The notes under the pieces were generated by a model. It did no database searches, had not been told where the DNA came from, and was given only the letters and a program-made list of their open reading frames with translations. A stretch of DNA of 34,456 nt from Desulforamulus profundi (GTDB lineage Bacteria > Bacillota_B > Desulfotomaculia > Desulfotomaculales > Desulfotomaculaceae): positions 1 through 34,456 of the forward strand of contig NZ_AWQQ01000024.1 in assembly GCF_002607855.1 (NCBI RefSeq), read 5' to 3'. A program made the position numbers and the translations under genes. This document shows, one piece after another, positions 1-8,284 of this stretch. Position 1 is the first letter of the stretch. Each line of letters starts with the position of its first letter.

Positions 1-178
1 GAACGGGTGCGTGAAATATCGGTACATTAGTGGTGGAAGGAAAAGTTATCAACATTTATGGTCAACTTTCTTTTGCAGTAGTATTGCATGGGAAAAATTT
101 ACTTAATTACCAGTTAATAAATGGTTTTAATGGTAATATTTTTCTTATAAAATACACAAAGGAGGGAGAAAAACCACC

Positions 179-763
179 TTAAACAAGTTCAAAAAAATGT
201 CTTGACATCTTTAGCCACCATAGGTTGCTAAAAAGCTTATCCTGGCATAGAGAACTGAATTTCAAGAACAAGTTATTCAGGAAGAAGGCTTTCTCCCTGG
301 ATATACTCTGCATTAAATGAAAGCGTGTGCGAGTTAAACGTTGTAGAGCAAGATAACGATCATCCACAGAAACCTCCTCCGGGAGGCGACCAAAACGTAA
401 TTTATCTGCAATAACCCAGGCATCCACATCATCGTTTTTAGGTAGATCATTATAAGAACTCTTAAAACGATGGACAGATTTGGCATTTAAAACATGAACG
501 CTGGGAGAAAGGATTGCTAGGCGTTGGTCATTTTTTAAAAAGGTTGCAAGGTGATAACTGTAGTGGGATGTGGATTCAAGACCCACGACAAGTTTGTCCA
601 CTGAATAGTGACCAGCAGTTTGGAGAATTTTGTCCACAAGCTTAATTGCACCGGGTAGATTGTTAGTAACCGTTAATTTGCCTGCGTCAGATCCATCTTC
701 TTTTAGAAGGCGCACTTTATTATCGTTCATGCTAACGTCAATACCAACAAAAAGTTTGGTCAT
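179..763 (-). pseudogene. IS110-family transposase, N-terminal half only
   Basis: About 194 residues matching the N-terminal DEDD (RuvC-like) domain of IS110 transposases. It starts MTKLFVGIDVS, and the acidic residues expected of the family appear in GIDVS, GLESTSHY and DDVDAWVIADKL. The ATG at 763 is preceded by GGGAGGTGAT, so it is preferred over an upstream in-frame start. IS110 proteins are usually 350-400 residues, with a C-terminal Transposase_20 domain carrying a catalytic serine. Here the family-like sequence stops after about CQDK and ends in an unrelated tail, so that domain is missing. Probably a dead remnant. Confidence 0.85.
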
Positions 764-960
764 ATATATCACCTCCCAAGACAAGAAAATCAAGCTAAGT
801 ATAAGACCTGGGTGCCCTCGGGAAACCGCCTACCCCAGCCTCGTAATGAGTACTCATCCGGCCAGGTGGGTACAAATGGGTGCTGCAGCCCATCACCATA
901 AAACCGGCGGCACAACCAGCGGTTAGAAATTGGCAGCGGACCAAGGGTAACAGTCTTTAA
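764..960 (-). ncRNA. Possible bridge RNA region of the IS110 remnant
   Basis: IS110 elements carry a non-coding end upstream of the recombinase that can encode a bridge RNA. This stretch lies in that position and contains inverted repeats: CTGGGT/ACCCCAG (808-838), the perfect palindrome ATGAGTACTCAT (846-857) and ATGGGTGCTGCAGCCCAT (876-893, one wobble). No target- or donor-binding loop could be assigned, and the element end was not located. Placement is inferred from family knowledge. Confidence 0.3.
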
Positions 961-1470
961 AAAGTAGTGATCTAAGAAGATCCCACAAGGAGTGATAGAA
1001 ATATCCCTATACTTTGCCTGTCGGTCCCATTGTCCCGCAAATAAGCAACCAAGTCTAGATACTGCTTGATATTCCAGAAAACATCGTTTAAAAAAGGCAA
1101 TAGAAAACCGGCCCGGGCAAGATACCTACTAAAAGCACCTTGGAGGCCGGTAAAAGAATAACTTCTATTTTATTTTTTGATTTAACATTATTACCCGATC
1201 GGGGTTTGGATTTTGTTAAAACTGAAAGTTCTTTATTATCACCACCCATATTCTTGGTACCTTAACCAACAAAAGTTTCAAAACTTACCCACAGTACAAT
1301 AGTCGCGCGACAGGTATACCTTATTGTATCTATTATGGGTTCGTTTATTGCTTTTGGTGGTTCAGGTACCTAATGTAGGAACCGGTTCCAATAGGGCAAT
1401 CCATATAATACCAAAGATGGTAAATTGGCTTGTCCTTGTTTCTAAACTTATTATACGAGGAGTTCTAAGT
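961..1470. other. Intergenic, no gene assigned
   Basis: No start with a ribosome binding site and no recognisable family. On the minus strand about 1180-1030 reads openly (it contains FLLPFLNDVFWNIKQYLDL) and may be a remnant of an unidentified gene. AT-rich sequence at 1160-1350 probably holds the promoter of the next gene. Confidence 0.4.
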
Positions 1471-2013
1471 ATGAACGAGTGGCTGATTCTTGTTTACAAA
1501 ATACCCTCGGAGCCCACTAAACTAAGGGCTGCGGTTTGGCGTAAAGTCAAAAATGTAGGTGCTTTTTATATACAAAACTCGGTGTGTATTTTACCCAGTA
1601 ATAAAGAGTCTGAAAGGCACTTCCGCCAGTTGCGAAAAGAAATCGAAGAAATGGGTGGAGAAGGCTACCTTTTTAAGAGCACCTTAGTGGGGGCGGAGGA
1701 AAGGCTGGTTGAGCAGATTAATGAGGCCAGGAACGAGGAGTATACGGAAATCATTGATAAATGTGACGACTTTTTTAAAGAGATAGAGTGTGAGATAAAC
1801 GATAAGCATTTTACCTATGCGGAGCTGGAAGAAAACGAAGAAGACCTGGAAAAGTTGAAAAAGTGGTACGAAAAAGTGCTGGCCAGGGATTATTTTAAAG
1901 CCAGCCTTAGCCAAAAGGCAGGAGAACTCATTCAGCAATGCCAGGAGAAACTAGAGGAATTTAGTGACAGGGTATTTCAGTATGAGGATCAACATGGTCG
2001 AAAAAAAAATTAG
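1471..2013 (+). CDS. ChrB-like (chromate resistance protein B, N-terminal domain type) protein
   Basis: 180 residues starting MNEWLILVYKIPSEP, followed by LRAAVWRKVKNVGA and VCILPSNKESERHFRQL. This is the pattern of the ChrB N-terminal domain family: W-L-x-L-Y-x-x-P, then LR..VWR.L...GA, then a conserved LLP. The second half is charged and helical. The ATG at 1471 is chosen because ACGAGGAGT lies just upstream; the frame runs open further 5' but without support. ChrB proteins are linked to chromate-responsive regulation of chrA, but no chrA is in the window, so its substrate and role are unknown. It lies just upstream of the IS605 element. Confidence 0.65.
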   Translation: MNEWLILVYKIPSEPTKLRAAVWRKVKNVGAFYIQNSVCILPSNKESERHFRQLRKEIEEMGGEGYLFKSTLVGAEERLVEQINEARNEEYTEIIDKCDDFFKEIECEINDKHFTYAELEENEEDLEKLKKWYEKVLARDYFKASLSQKAGELIQQCQEKLEEFSDRVFQYEDQHGRKKN

Positions 2014-2035
2014 CTATATTCCTCGTTTATACTTT

Positions 2036-2075
2036 AGCCGCCGGGAAAACTCTGGACCGGGGATGAAAGGCGGCT
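2036..2075 (+). repeat. Inverted repeat AGCCGCC/GGCGGCT, candidate left-end hairpin of the IS605 element
   Basis: Seven-base arms (2036-2042 and 2069-2075) flank a 26-nt loop. It lies between the ChrB-like gene and tnpA. It could be the left-end structure of the transposon or a weak terminator; there is no T tract, which argues against a terminator. Confidence 0.4.
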
Positions 2076-2125
2076 TGGTTTTTAAAGTATTGAGTATTTT
2101 CTTTTGAGTATGGTAAATTTTAGAT

Positions 2126-2527
2126 ATGGATAAGGTTAAATCAACAAGACATTCACGATACCATATTAACTATCACATAGTATGGATACCCAAGTACCGG
2201 CGCAAGGTATTAGTCGGGCATGTGGCATCCAGGGCAGAAGAAATTCTTCGGCAGATAGCAAAGGCAATGGCGTGGGAAATTGTTGCCCTTGAGGTAATGC
2301 CAGACCACGTCCACTTGTTTGTATCTGCACCCCCAAAGTTTAGCCCAGCTGATATTGTAAAACGATTTAAAGGTGTTTCAGCCCGGCAGCTGCTGTTAGA
2401 GTTTCCGGAGTTAGCAAAAAGGACCGGTCAGGGAACTCTGTGGGCACCATCCTACTATATAGGAACAGCCGGTGCTGTATCGGCTGAAATAATCAAACGA
2501 TACATCGAAGAATGCCAGGATCATTGA
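2126..2527 (+). CDS. tnpA: IS200/IS605 transposase TnpA (HUH, Y1)
   Basis: 133 residues, normal length for the family. It starts with RHSRYHINYHIVWIPKYRRK, has the metal-binding HUH motif in MPDHVHLFVSAPP (about residues 58-70), and the likely nucleophile tyrosine in APSYYIGTAG (about 110-119). These enzymes excise and insert single-stranded elements by a tyrosine-DNA intermediate. tnpB begins ten bases after the stop. The frame is intact, so the protein could be active if the ends are complete. Confidence 0.93.
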   Translation: MDKVKSTRHSRYHINYHIVWIPKYRRKVLVGHVASRAEEILRQIAKAMAWEIVALEVMPDHVHLFVSAPPKFSPADIVKRFKGVSARQLLLEFPELAKRTGQGTLWAPSYYIGTAGAVSAEIIKRYIEECQDH

Positions 2528-2536
2528 GGTGTCACT

Positions 2537-3612
2537 ATGCTTAAAACCTACAAGTACCGGCTCTATCCAACAAAAGAACAATCTCGCAAGATGCATGAAA
2601 CCTGCTTCTTGTGCAGCCTGGTATATAATCAATTTCTTGAAGAACGACGGGAAGCTTGGGAGATTGGCGGCATTAGTATAAAATGCTACGACCAGATTAA
2701 ATCACTGCCGTTTAAAAAAGAAGATAACCCCAGGTTAAAAGAAGTCTTTTCACAGGTACTTCAGGATGTGGCCCGGCGAGTTGATAAGACCCACCAGGCT
2801 TTCTTCCGCAGGGTGAAAGCTGGGGAGACCCCGGGCTATCCCTTGTTTAAGCCAGCCCGAAGATATGACAGTTTTACTTACCCGCAGTCTGGGTTTTCTT
2901 TGGAAGATAACCGTCTGGTACTCTCAAAGATAGGCCCGGTGAAAATAAAACTGCACCGTCCCATGGATGGTAAGGTTAAGACACTAACCATCCGGCGGCA
3001 GAACGGCAAATGGTACGCTTGCTTTTCAGTGGAGATAGATGCAGTACCACTACCGCCTACCGGTGAATCCTGCGGAATAGACGTTGGGTTAGAAAAGTTT
3101 GCCACTACCTCAGACGGAGAAATCTTTGATAATCCCCGGCAGCTGCGCCAGGCAGAAAAGAAACTAAAACAGCACCAACGCCGGGTATCCCGCAGGAAAA
3201 AAGGTTCCAACCGCCGGAAGAAGGCTGTCCGGGATCTGGCCCGGTGCCACGAAAAGGTGGCTAACCAGCGCCGGGATCTGCACCATAAAGTTGCCCGTTC
3301 CCTGGTAAATCGGTACGATTTGATAGCCATTGAAGATTTGCAGGTTAAGAATATGACCCAGAACCACCACCTGGCCAAGAGTATTGCTGATGCCGGCTGG
3401 GGGAACTTCAGACTAATCCTAACGAGCAAGGCTGAGAGTGCGGCCGTAAGGTAGTGGAAGTTGATCCCAAGCAAACATCACAACTATGCTCCCGGTGTGG
3501 TGCCGAAGTGAAGAAAAAGCTATCCCAAAGGTGGCACCACTGCCCGGTTTGTGGACTGTCTATAGACCGGGATGTAAATGCTGCCATTAACATTTTGAAA
3601 CGAGCAGTATAA
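2537..3612 (+). CDS. tnpB: TnpB, RNA-guided nuclease of IS605 (one apparent frameshift)
   Basis: About 358 residues after correction. Visible are the N-terminal helix-turn-helix region (MLKTYKYRLYPTKEQ), the RuvC-like segment CGIDVGLEKFATTSDG with catalytic Asp, the IEDLQVKNM Glu, a CxxC...CxxC zinc finger (CSRCG, HCPVCG) and the final IDRDVNAAINI Asp. A base is missing near 3442: GCGGCC should read GCGGGCC, which restores KAESAGRKVVEVDPKQ. Without it, translation stops at 3454 and loses the zinc finger and last catalytic residue. TnpB proteins cut DNA guided by an RNA from the element's right end. The break is one of twelve similar gaps and is probably a sequence error. Confidence 0.9.
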
Positions 3613-3713
3613 CTACCGTAAAAATTAGGGCCTGGACGGGGCCTTCGGGGACAGGCGGCGGTAGCAGCCTGGATGAACCGAGAAGCCTCACGTTTCAACG
3701 TGGGGAGTCGTCA
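3540..3713 (+). ncRNA. Probable omega RNA (reRNA) of TnpB and right-end hairpin
   Basis: In IS605 elements the guide RNA scaffold overlaps the 3' end of tnpB and runs to the right end, with the guide taken from flanking DNA. This interval holds a G/C-rich structured stretch (GGGCC, GGGGCC, GGCGGCGG) and a nine-pair hairpin at 3686-3705 (arms CCTCACGTT and AACGTGGGG). By that model the guide starts just after about 3713. Exact ends are inferred. Confidence 0.55.
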
Positions 3714-3765
3714 CTTTGCATACATAAGAACACGGCGCTATTGTGAAATTATTTACAAACCCCCG

Positions 3766-3794
3766 TTGACATCTTTTTGAACAATATCTATGAT
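3766..3794 (+). promoter_or_regulatory. Sigma-A promoter for the TauE/SafE gene
   Basis: TTGACA at 3766-3771, a 17-bp spacer, and TATGAT at 3789-3794. A good match to the housekeeping consensus about 105 bp upstream of the start codon. Confidence 0.75.
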
Positions 3795-3898
3795 TGTTAT
3801 AATACTATATGCACTATGCAAATATAAGAGGGGGCGATGATTTTACTAACCGGTTAATCAGGCTTTAACCAAAATATCATTTGAAAGGAGCGGACTTT

Positions 3899-4870
3899 AT
3901 GCATTTCCCTGTGTCCGGGGTGGATGTTCTGCCCTTTATTCCACCGCTGGTGGCGTTCCTGGTTTCCTCTTTAACGGCTTCAGCCGGGGTATCCGGTGCT
4001 TTCTTGCTGCTGCCCTTCCAGGTGAGCGTGCTGCACTACACCAGCCCCTCGGTTAGCCCCACCAATCTCATTTATAACATTATCGCCATCCCCGGCGGGC
4101 TATACCGTTACATTAAAGAGGGCCGCATGGCCTGGCCTTTGACCTGGGCAGTGGTCATCGGCACGTTGCCCGGCGTATTCTTCGGGGCTTGGATTCGCAT
4201 TTTGTACCTGCCCAATCCCAAAGCCTTCAAGCTCTTTGTGGGTCTGGTGCTGCTGTACCTGGGTTACCGCCTGCTGTCGGAAGTGATGGGCTGGAACAAG
4301 CAGGTAAAAGAGCAGAACAAAATCATGCAGAAAAAGTTTGCCGAGCAGGTGGCAAAACTGAAAGAAGAAAACTCCGGCCGCATGGCCGCCGGTCTGCCTG
4401 CAGAAGCAGTGGTTAAGACCAAGTCTGTATCCTGGAAGAAGATTGAATACGAATTCTGGGGCGATACCTACTCCTTTAGCACCCTGGCCATCCTCTCCCT
4501 GGCCCTGGTGGTGGGCTTAATCGGCGGCATTTACGGCATCGGCGGCGGGGCCATTATCTCCCCCTTCTGCGTGGCGGTGCTGGGCCTGCCGGTCTATACC
4601 GTGGCCGGGGCGGCCCTGGCCGGGACCTTCATAACTTCCATTGCCGGGGTTGTTTACTACCACATCCTGGCCACCACCTCCATTGCCAGCCAGACCGCCG
4701 TGGCCCCCGACTGGCTGCTGGGAGCCCTCTTTGGCATCGGTGGTCTTTTGGGAACCTATGTGGGTGCCCGCATCCAGAAGTTCCTGCCGGATAAAATCAT
4801 CAAGGTAATTCTCACCGGTTTAATTCTCTTCCTGGCCTTCAGCTATATTGGGCAGTATTTCCTTAAATAG
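3899..4870 (+). CDS. TauE/SafE-family sulfite/organosulfur anion exporter
   Basis: 323 residues with about eight membrane segments in two related halves, typical of the TauE/SafE family. The second half has the glycine-rich VGLIGGIYGIGGGAIISPF; the first half carries the equivalent SASAGVSGAFLLLP-like segment. A charged, probably helical loop (KQVKEQNKIMQKKFAEQV and beyond, about residues 140-185) separates the halves and is longer than in many members. The ATG at 3899 has GAAAGGAG eight bases upstream; a TTG at 3881 would overlap that site. It has its own promoter and no co-transcribed partner. Export of sulfite or sulfoacetate fits a sulfur-metabolising anaerobe, but the substrate is not shown. 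Confidence 0.85.
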   Translation: MHFPVSGVDVLPFIPPLVAFLVSSLTASAGVSGAFLLLPFQVSVLHYTSPSVSPTNLIYNIIAIPGGLYRYIKEGRMAWPLTWAVVIGTLPGVFFGAWIRILYLPNPKAFKLFVGLVLLYLGYRLLSEVMGWNKQVKEQNKIMQKKFAEQVAKLKEENSGRMAAGLPAEAVVKTKSVSWKKIEYEFWGDTYSFSTLAILSLALVVGLIGGIYGIGGGAIISPFCVAVLGLPVYTVAGAALAGTFITSIAGVVYYHILATTSIASQTAVAPDWLLGALFGIGGLLGTYVGARIQKFLPDKIIKVILTGLILFLAFSYIGQYFLK

Positions 4871-4951
4871 GCACACGCAAATCCCGACTGTGGTACAGTT
4901 CCTGCGCCGCAGAAGGGATTTCCTTTTCCAGAGCCGGCCCTGGCAGACCCC

Positions 4952-5122
4952 ATGCTCTTTGATGAGTTACTGGTGCCGGAGTTGGTGGACAAATATTATA
5001 TCTTTGCCATCGCCATCCGCAAAAATGCGCCAAACCCGGAGATGGCCTGGGTATTTCTGGACTTAATATTAAGCAAAACCAGCCGGCAGCTACTGGAGGA
5101 CTGTGGGCTCATCCCTTATTAG
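4952..5122 (+). pseudogene. C-terminal remnant of a periplasmic binding protein (ModA/TupA-like)
   Basis: In this frame the sequence reads MLFDELLVPELVDKYYIF, then AIAIRKNAPNPEMAWVFLD, then LLEDCGLIPY and a stop. That matches the C-terminal end of extracellular solute-binding proteins of the molybdate/tungstate type (a conserved NPE.A..F.. LS..GQ.LL...G pattern). No N-terminal part, signal peptide or partner ABC genes precede it, so it is a leftover of a deleted gene. The exact substrate class is a guess. Confidence 0.6.
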
Positions 5123-5151
5123 TAGTGCAGGGCTGGTTATTACACCATCTT

Positions 5152-5194
5152 AAGGATACTTCCGTTATCTTGGAATAGCGGGAGTATCCTTTTT
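5152..5194 (+). terminator. Rho-independent terminator
   Basis: A long hairpin with outer arms AAGGATACT and AGTATCCTT, extended inside by CCG/CGG, followed by a T tract. It lies after the binding-protein remnant and ends that transcription unit. Confidence 0.85.
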
Positions 5195-5573
5195 ATATAA
5201 AATACAGAACTATCAATTGGGCAACAATTGTAAACAGTTCAAACATAATTCACAAATTTGTGACGGCTTGTTAACAATTTTGTGACATTTCATAGATATA
5301 ATGTATTCGGAATGAAACCAAAAAGACCTTACAAACAAGGAGGAAAATGCGCATGAGGAAAATCTTAAGTAAAACAAATCTCTAACCTAAAGTCAGGTAA
5401 AATTGGTTGGGTTCGTTCAGGATTTACGGTGACTTCTGGGGAGAGCTAGTAATGCTTTGTAAGAGTGGATTGCCATCGCCGCTCAAAAAATGAGACATTT
5501 GATCTTCAGCGGACAGGATTTAGCCTTAGCTTACAATTAACACATAGAACCCAGGAAATAAGGAGATGAAACC
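5195..5573. promoter_or_regulatory. Upstream region of the efflux operon: palindromes, -10 box and a mini-ORF
   Basis: Contains two perfect palindromes, TCACAAATTTGTGA (5250-5263) and TTGTTAACAA (5268-5277), just upstream of a TATAAT at 5297-5302; a clear -35 was not found. They resemble operators of a dimeric repressor; the spacing does not prove a Rex or Crp/Fnr site. A ten-codon frame MRKILSKTNL (5353-5385) has a strong AAGGAGG nine bases upstream and may be the start of a decayed gene or a leader peptide. The rest up to 5573 shows nothing recognisable. Confidence 0.45.
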
Positions 5574-5819
5574 ATGTACCATCAACCTTTTGCCGGGCAG
5601 GGTATTTTGTTTTGGATAGTGGTATTTATTTTTATTGCTGTCTTAACGTATCTTTTTACCAGGGGCAAGGAACAGCCCCGGGATGAAGGACCCAACGAAG
5701 AAGAGCTGGCCGCCCGGGTATTCCCCAACATGTCCGGGGAAGTCAAGCTATTACGGGAGGAAATTAACCAGCTAAGAAATGAACTATCCGTACTTAAGAA
5801 TAAGGTTGAAAAAGATTAA
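5574..5819 (+). CDS. Small single-span membrane protein with coiled coil
   Basis: 81 residues. One membrane helix near the N-terminus (GILFWIVVFIFIAVLTYLF, about residues 10-28) is followed by a charged linker and a heptad-like helix (EVKLLREEINQLRNELSVLK). AAGGAGATG precedes the ATG. No family recognised. The next gene starts about 22 bases after its stop, and the following efflux genes run in the same direction, so it is probably the first gene of that operon and perhaps an accessory subunit; this role is inferred from position only. Confidence 0.7.
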   Translation: MYHQPFAGQGILFWIVVFIFIAVLTYLFTRGKEQPRDEGPNEEELAARVFPNMSGEVKLLREEINQLRNELSVLKNKVEKD

Positions 5820-5841
5820 TTAGAAATTGGTGGTGATTTCA

Positions 5842-6369
5842 ATGCTTATTAAAAAAATCAGTACCGTGCTTTTAAGTCTTCTTATACTGGTACTGGCCAT
5901 TACAGGCTGTGGCTCTACAAACACGAAGACAACCACTGCAACCACCGGTGAAATTAACCCAACAACATCTGTCACCCAGTACGGGGCCCCTAACCGGCAG
6001 GCAGATTTATGGGGTAAGGTTAAAACTATCCGGGGTAACAAAGTAACAGTATTTAAGGCAGAAAACAAAAATGAAGCTTTGACAGAAGAAGAAAGGGCCG
6101 CCCAACGGGCCAAAATGCAGGCACTCAGTCCCGAGGAAAGAGCCAAAGCCAGAGATGAGAGAATTAAAGTTACCAACGAAATCCTTGAAATCCTCATTCC
6201 TGTGGGAACCCCTGTCATTCTAACCAATACTTCTGCCAACGGGGCAGAGCAGGTAGATATCTCAAACATTAAAAAAGATGATCTCTTGAAATTGTGGCTG
6301 GAAAAGTCATCTGGTGGCGGGGAATCTACCGTTGAATTTGTGCAGATTATCCGTAGCGGCAGCCGGTAG
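5842..6369 (+). CDS. Putative lipoprotein of the MacAB-like operon
   Basis: 175 residues. A lipoprotein signal is plain: KK then a hydrophobic core (TVLLSLLILVLAI) and the lipobox ITGC, so the mature N-terminus is Cys at about 22. A Thr-rich linker follows, then a domain with LWGKVKTIRGNKVTVFKAE and an Ala/Glu/Arg-rich helix (EEERAAQRAKMQALSPEER). The ending VEFVQIIRSGSR is typical of small proteins found beside MacAB-type genes in Firmicutes. The ATG at 5842 is preferred, with GGTGGTG upstream. It may be a periplasm-facing accessory of the pump; function unproven. Confidence 0.75.
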   Translation: MLIKKISTVLLSLLILVLAITGCGSTNTKTTTATTGEINPTTSVTQYGAPNRQADLWGKVKTIRGNKVTVFKAENKNEALTEEERAAQRAKMQALSPEERAKARDERIKVTNEILEILIPVGTPVILTNTSANGAEQVDISNIKKDDLLKLWLEKSSGGGESTVEFVQIIRSGSR

Positions 6370-6384
6370 GGCGTGGGGGAAGAA

Positions 6385-7062
6385 ATGATGATTGCTATGA
6401 AGGGCATTGTAAAGGTGTATAAAACCGGGGCGATAGAACTCAAGGCATTGGATGGTGTGCAAGTATCGGTGGCCAGGGGGGAATTTGTGGCCATTATAGG
6501 AGCCTCGGGCTCTGGTAAAACCACCCTCATGCAACTGATGGGCTGCCTGGACCGACCTACTGCCGGGGAGTATTGGCTGGATGGGGAAGATGTTCTGGGC
6601 TGTTCCGAGGAGCAACTGGCGGTGGTCAGAAACAGAAAAATCGGCTTTGTCTTTCAAAAGTTTAATCTCTTGCCCCGCTTTGACACATTGACTAATGTGG
6701 AAATCCCCCTCATCTATCAAGGGGTGGACCGCCGTGTTTCCCGGGGGCAGGCCGCCCGCCTGCTGGAAATGGTGGGCCTTGGGGATAGAATGAAACACCG
6801 GCCCGGAGAACTTTCCGGGGGCCAGCAGCAGCGGGTGGCCATAGCGAGAGCCTTGGTGGCAGACCCACCTTTGATTCTGGCAGACGAGCCTACCGGTAAC
6901 CTGGATACCCGCTCGGGCAAGGAAATCATGGAACTGTTCAAAGCGTTACATAACAGTGGCCGCACGCTGGTTTTAATTACCCATGACCCCGGCATTGCCC
7001 GGCAGGCCGGCAGGATCATCCAAATCAAGGATGGCAAAGTGATAGCCGGGGAGCATTTTTAG
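6385..7062 (+). CDS. MacB/LolD-type ABC transporter ATP-binding protein
   Basis: 225 residues, normal for the class. Walker A GASGSGKTT (about residue 40), Q-loop region FVFQKFNLLPRF, signature LSGGQQQRVAIARAL, Walker B LILADEPTGNLD and the H-loop ITHD are all present. The FNLLPRFDTLTNVEIPL segment is typical of MacB/LolD/FtsE-type ATPases that drive mechanotransmission rather than transport across the bilayer. The preferred start is ATG 6385; an in-frame GTG lies 12 bases upstream. It pairs with the fusion protein and the FtsX-type permease that follow. Confidence 0.93.
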   Translation: MMIAMKGIVKVYKTGAIELKALDGVQVSVARGEFVAIIGASGSGKTTLMQLMGCLDRPTAGEYWLDGEDVLGCSEEQLAVVRNRKIGFVFQKFNLLPRFDTLTNVEIPLIYQGVDRRVSRGQAARLLEMVGLGDRMKHRPGELSGGQQQRVAIARALVADPPLILADEPTGNLDTRSGKEIMELFKALHNSGRTLVLITHDPGIARQAGRIIQIKDGKVIAGEHF

Positions 7063-7072
7063 GGGGAGTCTT

Positions 7073-8284
7073 TTGCAATGGTCAGATAAATTGTCCGGTT
7101 TTAAAAGCAAAAAGGCATTAGCCATAGGAACAGTGCTGATTTGCCTGGGGTTGGCCGGTTCTTTTTTCTTATGGCAGAGGTCTATGCAGAAGGTGACGGC
7201 GGAAGAAATCAAAGAAGTAACGGTACAGAGGGGCGACTTGAAAATAGATATGGAGGCGGATGTCAAAGCGGAGCAAACCTCTGTGGTGCTTAATTTTCCA
7301 ATGGAAGGAATCATAAAAGAAATCCCCGTTGCGGTGGGCAGCAAAATAAAGGCCGGTGATGTCATTGCCCGCCTGGACCCGGAAAAATATGAGTTAGAGC
7401 TGCAGTCGGCCCGGGCAAACTACGAGGCGGCCCAGGCTAAATTGGCCAAGGCCCGGGAAGATTACCAGGACAAATTGGTCGCCGCCAAGGAAAAATTGGA
7501 CAACGCCCGACTTGTTTATGAGCCTATGAGCCAGATACCGGACGCCTTTTCCAAACAGGAACTGTCCTTAAAGAAAACTGCCGCCGACAGTGCCGCGGAA
7601 AGTTATGAGTTGGCTAAAGAGGCCACCTCGTCCATTAAGATGGAGGAAGCCAACGTGGCCCAGGCTCTGGTGGCGTTAAAAAAAGCAGAGAAGAACCTGG
7701 CAGACACCGTGTTGCGCTCCCCGGTAGACGGTACTGTCCTTTACCTGGGCAGCAAGGTAGGCGAACACTATACCACAGGTGGGGATAACGGTGACAAAAA
7801 ATTTGCAGTGGTGGCTGAAGATAATGCGGTATATGTAAACGCTAAGGTGCTGGAACTGGACATTGGCCAAGTTTCCCCCGGTCAGGTGGTAGAGGTCAAA
7901 TTTGAGGCCCTGCGCGATGAACTTTTTCCGGGTAAGGTCACTGGGATTATCCCGTTGCCCCAAACAGACAGCAGTGGTGTGGTGAGCTATGAAGTGGACG
8001 TACAACTGGACCGCCCGGAACCGAGAATAAAAAACGGCATGACCGGAACGGCATCCTTTATCCTTGTACAAAAGAAGGATGTACTAATGATCCCCAATGC
8101 AGCGGTCAGACGGGTTGACGGTGCCCAAGTAGTGGAAAAGCTCAATGAACAGGGCCAATATGTGACCCAAAGGGTAAAAACCGGCTTCACTGATGGCACC
8201 AATGTGGAGGTTATCAGCGGTCTCAAGCAGGGAGATAAGGTAATTATCCGCACCAAAAAGGCAAATCAGGGTGAGAAGGCATGA
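7073..8284 (+). CDS. Efflux membrane-fusion protein (MacA/HlyD type)
   Basis: 403 residues. One N-terminal membrane anchor (ALAIGTVLICLGLAGSFFL, about 15-33), then the lipoyl half-motif IPVAVGSKIKAGDVIARLD, a long coiled-coil hairpin rich in Ala/Lys/Glu (about 100-205), the second half-motif LRSPVDGTVLYLGSKVGE, and beta-barrel and membrane-proximal domains (GMTGTASFILVQKKDVLMIPNAAV). The start is TTG 7073, four bases after AGGGGGAG. It links the ATPase/permease to the cell exterior. Its stop overlaps the permease start by four bases (ATGA), showing translational coupling. Confidence 0.92.
   Translation: MQWSDKLSGFKSKKALAIGTVLICLGLAGSFFLWQRSMQKVTAEEIKEVTVQRGDLKIDMEADVKAEQTSVVLNFPMEGIIKEIPVAVGSKIKAGDVIARLDPEKYELELQSARANYEAAQAKLAKAREDYQDKLVAAKEKLDNARLVYEPMSQIPDAFSKQELSLKKTAADSAAESYELAKEATSSIKMEEANVAQALVALKKAEKNLADTVLRSPVDGTVLYLGSKVGEHYTTGGDNGDKKFAVVAEDNAVYVNAKVLELDIGQVSPGQVVEVKFEALRDELFPGKVTGIIPLPQTDSSGVVSYEVDVQLDRPEPRIKNGMTGTASFILVQKKDVLMIPNAAVRRVDGAQVVEKLNEQGQYVTQRVKTGFTDGTNVEVISGLKQGDKVIIRTKKANQGEKA

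Larger units (their letters stand above)
2036..3713 (+). mobile_element. IS200/IS605-family insertion sequence
   Basis: A HUH transposase gene and a tnpB gene run in the same direction, followed by a right-end hairpin (3686-3705) ending GGGGAGTCGTCA, as is usual for IS605 right ends. The left boundary is uncertain: it may be the hairpin at 2036 or lie closer to tnpA near 2100. Family members do not duplicate a target and insert 3' of a short tetra- or pentanucleotide, which could not be fixed here. Confidence 0.8.

Noticed and set aside
1030..1180. Open minus-strand segment containing FLLPFLNDVFWNIKQYLDL
   Set aside because: It reads like protein but has no start, no ribosome binding site and no family I can name, so it is noted only in the intergenic entry.
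2878..3474. 198-codon minus-strand frame
   Set aside because: Shadow of tnpB, which shows clear RuvC motifs on the plus strand.
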